Shown here piece after piece: positions 1 to 5,045 of a DNA stretch of 5,045 nucleotides. The number at the start of each line of letters is the position of its first letter. Within the stretch, counting starts at the first letter, position 1. The stretch is from Candidatus Hydrogenedentota bacterium (lineage in GTDB: Bacteria; Hydrogenedentota; Hydrogenedentia; Hydrogenedentiales; GCA-2746185), in assembly GCA_012965445.1 (NCBI GenBank), contig DTSJ01000071.1, positions 1 through 5,045 on the forward strand, written 5' to 3'. Both the position numbers and the translations under genes were made by a program. The notes beneath the pieces were generated by a model. It was not told the origin of the DNA, made no database searches, and saw only the letters and a list, made by a program, of their open reading frames with translations.

Positions 1-681
1 CATCATGGCGTTTCTGCATTGTTGTGTGACCCAAGTGTCGTTGGGGTGATAAGTGCCCACGCTACAGAAAATTCTGCGACTTTTGAGGTGGATAAAGGCC
101 AAATAGTAGAGGTCATGTTTACCGCACAGCGACCGAACGTTTTTGGAGAAAAAGTCGGTGGCCAAAATCGATTCAGCGTTAGCCGCGAGGAATTTGTTCC
201 AACGCAAATTTTTCTTACCCTCGGCCTTAGTTGGTTCCGGGTAAATGCCCATGTCTTTGAGCGCATCACACGTTGTCGTATCACCGATACGAATCCCCAA
301 CTTCTTCAATTCCCCCACTATTCGCCTAAAGCCCCAAGTCTCATTGGCCTCGGCCATGCGTCTAAGCAGATTAAGCACGGCTTCAGGAGTGCGTTTACGA
401 CCGACATTTTTCCAGACTTTTCCTTCGTTGCGTTCATACACCCACTTTTTATAACTCTTGGTTTTGACGACAAACATCAGGCCGTTGACTTGATGCCCCA
501 ACTCCTCCCCAAGCCTCAGCAATTCGTTACGCTCTTAGGTGGTTGGGACGATCTTCAACTGATCGATTCGAGAACGCAACATGCGGATTTGATAGATGAG
601 CAACTTCAGCGAGGCGTTAAACCGAGGCCCACAAAACCGATTGTTTTCATAGTTCTTTTCTCCTGTTGCTGTTGTATCCAT
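1..681 (-). pseudogene. Partial rve/DDE-type transposase (integrase-core) with in-frame stop
   Basis: Reading the minus strand from an ATG at 681 gives one continuous frame of 227 codons to the window edge, broken only by a TAA at 535-537 (codon 49). The N-terminal part is basic and helical. Codons about 98-148 read like the helix-turn-helix region of IS3/IS481-type transposases, with the signature TWGFRRIVGELKKLGI. Codons 174-178 (ATDFF) match the start of the retroviral-integrase (rve) fold, with D176 as the first Asp of the DDE triad. A following LAFIHLKSRRIF segment fits the second beta-strands of that fold. The second Asp and the Glu lie beyond the left edge. The frame is the same on both sides of the TAA, so a single substitution explains the break. 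A product restarting downstream, for example at the ATG at 475-477, would lose about 70 residues. The family assignment is by motif recall. It lies directly downstream of the TRAP operon in the same orientation and is probably an insertion-sequence remnant. Confidence 0.82.
535..537 (-). other. Premature in-frame TAA stop within the transposase frame
   Basis: On the minus strand the frame reads Val-Pro-Thr-Thr-TAA-Glu-Arg-Asn-Glu, and both flanks look like normal transposase sequence. Family members, as I recall them, have a Lys or similar residue in this place (T-x-K-E-R), so an A-to-T change from AAA or AAG-like codons is a likely origin. Mutation, readthrough and a base-calling error cannot be told apart from the sequence alone. 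Confidence 0.75.
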
Positions 682-730
682 ATCTGGACGATTTAAGGCG
701 GTACATACCGACATAATTGACGCTTTATAA
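682..730. other. Short spacer between transposase remnant and dctM stop
   Basis: These 49 bases contain no gene. A 12-base near-palindrome at 699-710 (CGGTACATACCG) is the only structure seen. It is not followed by a run of T on either strand, so it is not a convincing terminator. It could be part of the insertion-sequence end or simply chance. The right boundary of the mobile element must lie somewhere in this stretch if the element inserted intact, but no second copy of a terminal repeat is visible in the window. Confidence 0.4.
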
Positions 731-2011
731 TTATTCCCCCATAAACTTCTTCGGGAGCCACATCACCAAATCCGGAAAGAAAATGCACAATAACATCGTG
801 CCGACGTTGGCCGTAAGAAAGGGAAGAGCCCCAATAAAGATCTTCCCGATACCCAAACGCGAAATCGCTGAGCAGACATTGAGGCAGTTGCCCACGGGGG
901 GTGTACAAGCACCCACTGCGAGTCCTGAGACCAATACTATTCCAAAATGGACGGGGGAAATTCCCAGGTCCACGGCGGACGGCAGGAATATCGGCGTGAG
1001 TAGTAAAATAGCAGGACTCACGTCAATAAACGTCCCCAAGAGCAACACGATTGCGGCAAAGATGAGCATGAACGATACCGATCCCAGATCGAGTTCAGCC
1101 AGGAACGCCGACAGCGCTTCGGGCAGGTGTTCCAGAGCCAATACGAAGATGTAAATCTGCGACAAGGCAATAATGATCATGATTTTGGAACTGACCAATA
1201 CGGTATTCCTCACGCATTTCCAGAAAGCAGGCCATTTCAGCTTTCGTGTGAACGCGAATCCGATTACCGCGGCATACAGCACGGCTATCGCTGACGACTC
1301 GGTCGGTGTTGCCACGCCCAATACGACAATGCTTACGATGAGTATGGGCATTAGCAGGACATAGGATGAAAGAATCGTTTCCTTCGCGATCTCAGCGACG
1401 GGTGGTCGATAGTCCTCTTTTGGAAAGTTATGCCGTCGGGCCAGAAACATCGTAATCATGAACTGAAACAACCCTATCATAATGCCGGGGATCATCCCAC
1501 CAAGGAAGAGCTGTCCCACGGACTCTTGTGCGACGATGGCGTAGAGTACTACTGGAATGGACGGAGGAATAATCATTCCCATGGTCGAGGAAGCCACCGT
1601 AATGCCGGCAGCAAATTGTCGTGGGTAGCCGCGTTTTTCCATCTCCGGAATCAAAATAGAACCGATGGAAGCGGTATCGGATGTGGAGGACCCAGAGATG
1701 CCCCCGAAAATCATTGACGCGCCAACATTGACCAAGCCGAGGCCACCTCTTAGGCGCCCGACAAACATCATACAGAAGTTAAGCAAGCGCGCGGTGATGC
1801 CCGATTCGTTCATCAGGAAACCCATCAAGATAAACAGCGGTAATGCGATCAATGTATAGGAATTGAAACCGAAGAACATGCGCTGCGGTAAAATCTGCAT
1901 CATCTCGGGGTGGTAAATGGCGAAATATAGTAGAGAGGAAATACCAATGGAGTAAGCAATCGGGATTCCAAAGAACAGCAGAACAACAAGACTCAGGAGT
2001 AAGATTGTCAT
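731..2011 (-). CDS. dctM: TRAP transporter large permease subunit (DctM family)
   Basis: Predicted 426-residue inner-membrane protein, the usual length for a TRAP large subunit. It forms the transport channel and couples organic-acid uptake to an ion gradient, together with DctQ and DctP. The sequence is hydrophobic throughout, with about a dozen membrane segments. Family signatures are clear: the first repeat holds GGISGSSTSD at about 103-112, SIGSILIPEMEKRGYPRQFA at about 115-134 and IIPPSIPVVLY at about 147-157. The second repeat holds GVATPTESSAIAVLYA at about 232-247, GTFIDVSPAILLLTPIFLP at about 326-344 and the CTPPVGNCLNVCSAIS segment at about 369-384. The ATG at 2009-2011 follows an AAGGGG ribosome-binding site that overlaps the stop codon of the upstream dctQ; the gap is 9 nt, which indicates coupled translation. 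It is the last gene of the operon. The substrate cannot be read from this subunit. The symbol is a family name; orthology to a characterised Dct system is not implied. Confidence 0.96.
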   Translation of the reverse strand: MTILLLSLVVLLFFGIPIAYSIGISSLLYFAIYHPEMMQILPQRMFFGFNSYTLIALPLFILMGFLMNESGITARLLNFCMMFVGRLRGGLGLVNVGASMIFGGISGSSTSDTASIGSILIPEMEKRGYPRQFAAGITVASSTMGMIIPPSIPVVLYAIVAQESVGQLFLGGMIPGIMIGLFQFMITMFLARRHNFPKEDYRPPVAEIAKETILSSYVLLMPILIVSIVVLGVATPTESSAIAVLYAAVIGFAFTRKLKWPAFWKCVRNTVLVSSKIMIIIALSQIYIFVLALEHLPEALSAFLAELDLGSVSFMLIFAAIVLLLGTFIDVSPAILLLTPIFLPSAVDLGISPVHFGIVLVSGLAVGACTPPVGNCLNVCSAISRLGIGKIFIGALPFLTANVGTMLLCIFFPDLVMWLPKKFMGE

Positions 2012-2016
2012 GATCG

Positions 2017-2023
2017 CCCCTTA
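2017..2023 (-). promoter_or_regulatory. dctM ribosome-binding site overlapping the dctQ stop
   Basis: On the minus strand the dctQ TAA (2023-2021) runs straight into GGGG (2020-2017), which lies five bases before the dctM ATG. The Shine-Dalgarno sequence therefore shares bases with the stop codon of the preceding gene, an arrangement that favours reinitiation or coupled translation of the two membrane subunits. Confidence 0.7.
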
Positions 2024-2584
2024 GTCTTCCTGGGTCCAGGGAACGCCCAACTCTTCGTCTCCCCAAACGCCCAAGTAAAATTTGATGACACAAAATAGTG
2101 CCGACGCGCCCGTTCCAATGGGGATGGCGATTTGAGACGTCCATCGTGGGACTTGAAGCACCGAGATCATGCCATCGCCCGTGGTGCCGATCCAGCGAAT
2201 GGAGTAGCAGAAGATAACGATGTTCACCGCTGCAAGCAATATCAGCCCTACCCCATCGACTATTTTCCGAAGCCGATCCGGGAACCGAAGGAAGAACCAG
2301 GAAATGGCCATGTGCTCGCGTTGCGCAACGGCGACTGCAATCCCAAGGGCGGAAGTATAGGCGAAAAGAATCGTCGCGAGTTCGTTCGCCCCACCAATCG
2401 AGCGGTTCAACCCGTAGCGCAATGCCACCTGGGTAACGATGAGGATGAACATGAAAATGAGGCAGAGCGAAAACCCGCCCGCAAGAACCTTGATGAGCAT
2501 TTGCTCGAAACGTTTTACCCGCCGTTGGACAGCCACGTTAACGGACTCATCCGAAGTAGAATTCGATTCGGCAGGGTGCTCCAC
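2021..2584 (-). CDS. dctQ: TRAP transporter small permease subunit (DctQ family)
   Basis: Predicted 187-residue membrane protein with the four-helix plan of TRAP small subunits: hydrophobic segments at about 31-54, 65-88, 109-130 and 150-172. The family's conserved stretch after helix 1, an Arg-Tyr pair followed by an acidic helix start, is seen as RYGLNRSIGGANELA (about 56-70). A REHMAISWF segment (about 89-97) matches the usual loop after helix 2. The first 28 residues are hydrophilic and probably cytoplasmic. The start is a GTG at 2582-2584 that shares its first G with the dctP stop codon (TAGTG). An AGGGG sequence at 2595-2599 lies about ten bases upstream. A start at Met29 would begin right at helix 1 and is less likely. 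The protein pairs with DctM in the inner membrane and helps dock DctP. Evidence for function is family membership plus gene order. Confidence 0.93.
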   Translation of the reverse strand: MEHPAESNSTSDESVNVAVQRRVKRFEQMLIKVLAGGFSLCLIFMFILIVTQVALRYGLNRSIGGANELATILFAYTSALGIAVAVAQREHMAISWFFLRFPDRLRKIVDGVGLILLAAVNIVIFCYSIRWIGTTGDGMISVLQVPRWTSQIAIPIGTGASALFCVIKFYLGVWGDEELGVPWTQED

Positions 2585-2586
2585 TA
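2582..2586 (-). promoter_or_regulatory. dctP stop / dctQ start overlap (TAGTG)
   Basis: On the minus strand the bases read TAGTG: the dctP TAG stop and the dctQ GTG start share one G. The dctQ ribosome-binding site (AGGGG, 2595-2599) lies inside the dctP coding sequence. This supports translational coupling and decides the GTG start for dctQ; a nearby ATG at 2592-2594 is in a different frame. Confidence 0.7.
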
Positions 2587-3588
2587 CTGCTCATCCCCTT
2601 CAGCCACCGCGAGCGCCGCCTTGATGTCTTCCCAAGTAAAATCGCCGCGATCCACGAAAAAGTCATATACTGGTTTGGTCTTGGTCTTCATACCGGCAAT
2701 GGTCGCTGAGTCGGGATAGATGATTTCCGTTTTCTCACGCAGTTTCGCGATGATCTCCTCTTCCATCTCCATGTACAGCTTATCGCTGTACGCCATCGCT
2801 TTCTTCGCCACCTCATCGAAAATGAGCTTGAGATCATCCGGCAATTTTTCATACCACTTAAGATTCACCATAAGCGGATCGGGCCCTGTCGAATGCCGAT
2901 CTATCGTGATCCACTTTAGCGTTTCGTATTGCCTGCGATCCCAGAGATCAGATGGCGGCGCCGTAGTGCCATCCACTACCCCAGTCTTGAGCGCGGAATA
3001 GGTTTCAGCCTGTGCGATGCCCTGCGGATTCGCCCCCAAGGCCACCTCCATCTGATGATAGACCTCTTGAGAACCTGGCACACGAATCTTCAGACCCTTA
3101 AAATCCTGGAGTGTCCGAATCGCATGCCCGTTGGATCCATGCGCCCTGAATCCCTGCGAAACACCAATGGCTGGAATGTGAAACCCCTTGGCTTTACCCT
3201 CCTGGGCCACCTGCGCCATCCATGGGCTACGCACCAACCGCAACGCCTGATCCCAAGACTCGAGAAGAAAAGGCAACTGCATGATATTGAACTTGATGGA
3301 GGCGTCTTCGTACATTCCACCACGGGTCCCCTGCAAAGCACCAATCGCAACGGAATCGGCCATTTCACGCTCCGTCCCCAACATGCCACTGAAATAGTTT
3401 TGAACTGTAATGCGTCCTTCGGTGCGTTTTTCCAGTTGTTCTTTAAAGAACTTCATCGAAACACTTCGCGGGTCATTCTCATTCTGAGCATTGCCGTATC
3501 GAAAAACGTAGCTATCGTCTTTCGAGCAACCCACTGTTAGCATCGGAAAAAAAGAAATCAACAAAACGATCAAATGTCGTTTACTCAT
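2584..3588 (-). CDS. dctP: TRAP transporter substrate-binding protein, predicted lipoprotein (DctP family)
   Basis: Predicted 334-residue solute receptor that captures an organic acid and delivers it to DctQM. The chosen ATG (3586-3588) has a strong GGGGAG site five bases upstream; a GTG at 3615 in the same frame has no comparable site and would add nine polar residues. The N-terminus is a lipoprotein signal: basic MSKRH, a hydrophobic stretch, then TVGC with the acceptor Cys at 21 followed by Ser and Lys. The mature part matches the DctP fold: FRYGNAQNENDP at about 29-40, FFKEQLEKRTEGRI at about 47-60, the FKGLKIRVPGSQEVY region at about 163-177 and the family's ALKTGVVDG hinge segment at about 199-207. 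R169 corresponds to the conserved arginine that binds the substrate carboxylate in characterised TRAP receptors. Length is normal. Near the CE15-like esterase, uronate is a fair guess for the ligand, but the sequence does not prove it. Confidence 0.95.
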   Translation of the reverse strand: MSKRHLIVLLISFFPMLTVGCSKDDSYVFRYGNAQNENDPRSVSMKFFKEQLEKRTEGRITVQNYFSGMLGTEREMADSVAIGALQGTRGGMYEDASIKFNIMQLPFLLESWDQALRLVRSPWMAQVAQEGKAKGFHIPAIGVSQGFRAHGSNGHAIRTLQDFKGLKIRVPGSQEVYHQMEVALGANPQGIAQAETYSALKTGVVDGTTAPPSDLWDRRQYETLKWITIDRHSTGPDPLMVNLKWYEKLPDDLKLIFDEVAKKAMAYSDKLYMEMEEEIIAKLREKTEIIYPDSATIAGMKTKTKPVYDFFVDRGDFTWEDIKAALAVAEGDEQ

Positions 3589-3593
3589 TGTAG

Positions 3594-3599
3594 CTCCCC
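3594..3599 (-). promoter_or_regulatory. dctP ribosome-binding site (GGGGAG)
   Basis: The minus strand reads GGGGAG, then five bases, then the ATG of dctP. This is the best Shine-Dalgarno match around the operon start and is the reason for choosing the ATG at 3588 over the in-frame GTG at 3615. Confidence 0.75.
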
Positions 3600-3634
3600 G
3601 TTGTTGCTTAAACACTCACGATAGGTATTTCTGT

Positions 3635-3654
3635 GTGCGAATCCGAATCCGCAC
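3635..3654. promoter_or_regulatory. 20-bp imperfect palindrome in the dctP leader, candidate operator
   Basis: GTGCGAATCCGAATCCGCAC has perfect 5-base arms (GTGCG/CGCAC) and eight of ten symmetric positions complementary about a central CG. It lies about 45 bases upstream of the dctP ATG and downstream of the predicted promoter, where a bound repressor would block transcription. Dyad symmetry with a central CG is typical of LacI-family operators, but this is not a recognised consensus, and an RNA hairpin in the leader is another reading. Confidence 0.4.
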
Positions 3655-3678
3655 CGCGAAGTTCTCACAGCCAAATTG

Positions 3679-3707
3679 ATTAAAGCAGATAGAAAAGTAC
3701 TATTCAA
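3679..3707 (-). promoter_or_regulatory. Predicted sigma70-type promoter for dctPQM
   Basis: On the minus strand TTGAAT (3707-3702) is followed after 17 bases by TTTAAT (3684-3679). This matches TTGACA at four of six and TATAAT at five of six positions with ideal spacing. Transcription would begin near 3672, leaving a leader of about 85 bases that contains the 20-bp palindrome. Prediction by eye only. Confidence 0.5.
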
Positions 3708-3732
3708 CTTTTATGGTGAAGGCTTGGTTGGA

Positions 3733-3764
3733 TCGGTTACTCGGCCAAAGTATACGCCGACCGA
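3733..3764. repeat. Cluster of TCGG/CCGA half-sites between divergent promoters
   Basis: TCGG occurs at 3733-3736 and 3741-3744, and its complement CCGA at 3757-3760 and 3761-3764. The inner pair forms a TCGGC-N10-GCCGA inverted repeat (3741-3760). Four short matches can arise by chance, but their mirrored order inside a divergent promoter region may mark a regulator-binding site. Confidence 0.25.
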
Positions 3765-3782
3765 GCGGCCCAAAAGGGTCGC
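3765..3782. promoter_or_regulatory. Inverted repeat upstream of the esterase promoter, candidate operator
   Basis: GCGGCCCAAAAGGGTCGC has 7-base arms (one G-T mismatch) around AAAA. It ends ten bases before the predicted -35 box of the esterase gene and lies between the two divergent promoters, a place suited to an activator or shared regulator. There is no T-run after it, so a terminator is unlikely. Confidence 0.4.
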
Positions 3783-3791
3783 ACTGAAGTT

Positions 3792-3819
3792 TTGACAAAA
3801 TGATGGATTCCTGTATAGA
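3792..3819 (+). promoter_or_regulatory. Predicted sigma70-type promoter for the esterase gene
   Basis: A perfect TTGACA (3792-3797) is followed after 16 bases by TATAGA (3814-3819), four of six matches to TATAAT. Transcription would begin near 3826, about 45 bases before the ATG at 3870. Prediction by eye only. Confidence 0.5.
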
Positions 3820-3869
3820 GTAGCGGTTTCTTGGTTCTTCATAAAGAATACAATATAGGGAAATTTGAT

Positions 3870-5039
3870 ATGCGCATCGCACTGATGAGTTACGTCCTGT
3901 TGTTTTCCGTTATGAGTCTGGCAGCACCGCTTCCGCCGAGCCTACTGTCGGCAGATGATCCCTTGCCTGATCCGCTCGTGATGAAGGATGGATCACTTGT
4001 AAAAACGGCTGAGCAATGGAAAGCACGGCGTGCTGAAATACTGAACGATATTCTGGCGATACAGTTCGGGCATATGCCAGCGGAAACACCTGAAGTCAAG
4101 GTAGTGAAGGTGCATGATCGCTTGAAGAAAACTGAATATGGAAAATTTCGGCGTGCCGTGATTACGACAGGACCGAATCAGGAAATCAAGATCCAGGTTC
4201 TATTGCGGATTCCCATTAAGGGCAAGGGGCCATTTCCGGTCATCGTGAAAATCGGCAATGGGCACCCGGATGAGGAAGGGATGAATAAGCGGGGCTATGC
4301 TATCGCGACGTTCAATACCGCAGAACTCGATCCGGGTGATGAAGGGAATGATATTGTAGGGCCCGCACAAATGGCCTATCCGGATCTGGACTGGGGCAGT
4401 CTGGCCACGTGGGCGTGGGGCGCTTCACGGGTGCTGGATTTCCTTGAGACCCAAGAGGACATTGATACGTCTCGATCCATCGTGACAGGACATTCGCGAA
4501 CAGGAAAGGCAGCGTTGTTAGCCGGGGCAACAGACGAACGATTCAAACTGGTGGTGCCGAATGGCTCTGGATGCGGCGGTGCATCCACTTATCGAAACTA
4601 TCGAGCAGGGGCAGAAACTCTTGAGCTGTTGACCCGCGAAGAGCGCTGGCTCTTCTGGATGCACAAAGACATTCGTCGTTTCGTCGGCCGGGAGCAAGAG
4701 CTTCCCTTTGACCAGCACTTCATGCGCGCATTGATCGCCCCGCGAGTCGTCCTTTCCAATGATGGCTATGATGATACCTGGGCCAATAACTTTGGCACGC
4801 AGGTTTGCTATCAGGGGGCGCAATCGGTCTTTGAATTACTCGGCGTGCCCAAGAACAACCTCGCGAAATTCCGCGAGGGCGGACATACCTTTAACGGGGA
4901 AGATGCCGGAGTTATGCTGGATGTGGCGGATTGGTATTTCAACGCGGGTGATTTTCCGGAGAATATGAACAATCTTCCGGAGCCGGACTATGAAGTAAAG
5001 CTATTTCCGTTTAAGTATTCGGCTTGTGCATCGTTGTAA
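3870..5039 (+). CDS. Exported alpha/beta-hydrolase resembling CE15 glucuronoyl esterase
   Basis: Predicted 389-residue protein. CE15 enzymes cleave esters of (4-O-methyl-)glucuronic acid, the bonds that link glucuronoxylan to lignin. The first 19 residues form a Sec-type signal (MRIALM, hydrophobic core, SLAA), so it acts outside the cytoplasm; there is no lipobox. The catalytic region is clear: GHSRTGK at 207-213 gives nucleophile S209 with the CE15-typical Arg next to it. Then come NGSGCGGA at 231-238, LPFDQHFMRALIAPR at 278-292 and FREGGHTFNGED at 334-345, with H339 as the catalytic His. The acid could be E249 or an Asp of the DGYDDTWA segment (298-305). Length fits a single CE15 domain with no carbohydrate-binding module. 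The ATG at 3870 follows a weak GGG site at 3858-3860; an in-frame TTG at 3831 would put polar residues before the signal peptide. It is divergent from the TRAP operon. Family-level call is firm; the exact substrate is inferred. Confidence 0.87.
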   Translation: MRIALMSYVLLFSVMSLAAPLPPSLLSADDPLPDPLVMKDGSLVKTAEQWKARRAEILNDILAIQFGHMPAETPEVKVVKVHDRLKKTEYGKFRRAVITTGPNQEIKIQVLLRIPIKGKGPFPVIVKIGNGHPDEEGMNKRGYAIATFNTAELDPGDEGNDIVGPAQMAYPDLDWGSLATWAWGASRVLDFLETQEDIDTSRSIVTGHSRTGKAALLAGATDERFKLVVPNGSGCGGASTYRNYRAGAETLELLTREERWLFWMHKDIRRFVGREQELPFDQHFMRALIAPRVVLSNDGYDDTWANNFGTQVCYQGAQSVFELLGVPKNNLAKFREGGHTFNGEDAGVMLDVADWYFNAGDFPENMNNLPEPDYEVKLFPFKYSACASL

Positions 5040-5045
5040 AACCCG

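Noticed and set aside
19..696. Plus-strand open frame of 225 codons over the left end
   Set aside because: The opposite strand encodes recognisable transposase with an rve ATDFF motif throughout the same stretch, while the plus-strand translation shows no family-like features. It is an antisense shadow.
699..710. CGGTACATACCG as a terminator for the TRAP operon
   Set aside because: The stem is only four to five base pairs and no T-run follows on the minus strand, so intrinsic termination is not supported.
717..1154. Plus-strand open frame of 145 codons antisense to dctM
   Set aside because: It is fully covered by dctM signature sequence on the minus strand; the translation is low in hydrophobic core and unlike any family I know.
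2132..2719. Plus-strand open frame of 195 codons across dctQ and the end of dctP
   Set aside because: It lies antisense to two well-supported TRAP genes, has a charged low-complexity composition and no recognisable domain.
2929..3540. Plus-strand open frame of 203 codons antisense to dctP
   Set aside because: The minus strand here encodes a clear DctP receptor; the plus-strand frame has no domain and no sensible start signal.
3765..3782. GC-rich hairpin as an intrinsic terminator
   Set aside because: No T-run follows on either strand, and the site lies upstream of both genes, not after one.
3589..3869. Riboswitch or structured RNA in the dctP leader
   Set aside because: The predicted leader is only about 85 bases and contains one dyad; no known riboswitch core could be recognised.
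3700..3882. Minus-strand open frame of 60 codons in the divergent intergenic region
   Set aside because: It overlaps the predicted promoters of both units and the esterase start, has no good ribosome-binding site and no recognisable features.
1..5045. CRISPR array, tRNA or rRNA gene
   Set aside because: No regularly spaced repeats and no tRNA or rRNA signature sequences were seen on either strand.

Overview
The window looks like chromosomal DNA of a Gram-negative bacterium. It carries a three-gene TRAP transporter operon on the minus strand, and divergent from it a secreted carbohydrate-esterase gene on the plus strand. Beyond the 3' end of the operon lies a disabled transposase gene. Base composition is moderate (roughly half G+C by eye) and Shine-Dalgarno-like sequences are present. 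The transposase remnant resembles, from memory, a DDE integrase family common in Planctomycetes and Verrucomicrobia and related bacteria, and CE15-type esterases are frequent in polysaccharide-degrading Verrucomicrobia. A PVC-type polysaccharide degrader is therefore a reasonable but weakly supported guess.

Layout. Positions 1-681 (minus) hold the N-terminal part of an rve/DDE-type transposase with one in-frame TAA, running off the left edge. Positions 682-730 are a short spacer with no recognisable gene or good terminator. Positions 731-3588 (minus) carry dctP-dctQ-dctM, which encode the substrate-binding lipoprotein, the small 4-helix membrane subunit and the large permease. They are packed with a 1-nt overlap and a 9-nt gap, so they are very likely one operon. 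Positions 3589-3869 are a divergent intergenic region with a plausible sigma70-type promoter on each strand and several inverted repeats. Positions 3870-5039 (plus) encode an exported alpha/beta-hydrolase that resembles CE15 glucuronoyl esterases.

How the parts may work together (inference): the esterase would cleave ester bonds on glucuronic-acid residues of plant or algal polysaccharide outside the cytoplasm. The TRAP transporter, whose binding protein keeps the conserved carboxylate-binding arginine, would import a resulting uronate or related organic acid using an ion gradient. The shared intergenic region would allow both units to respond to the same regulator. No regulator gene or uronate catabolic gene lies in this window.

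Nothing in the window amounts to a clearly novel system. The points most worth a second look are the esterase-TRAP pairing, the unusual active-site surroundings of the esterase, the lipoprotein form of the TRAP binding protein, and the palindromes between the two units.
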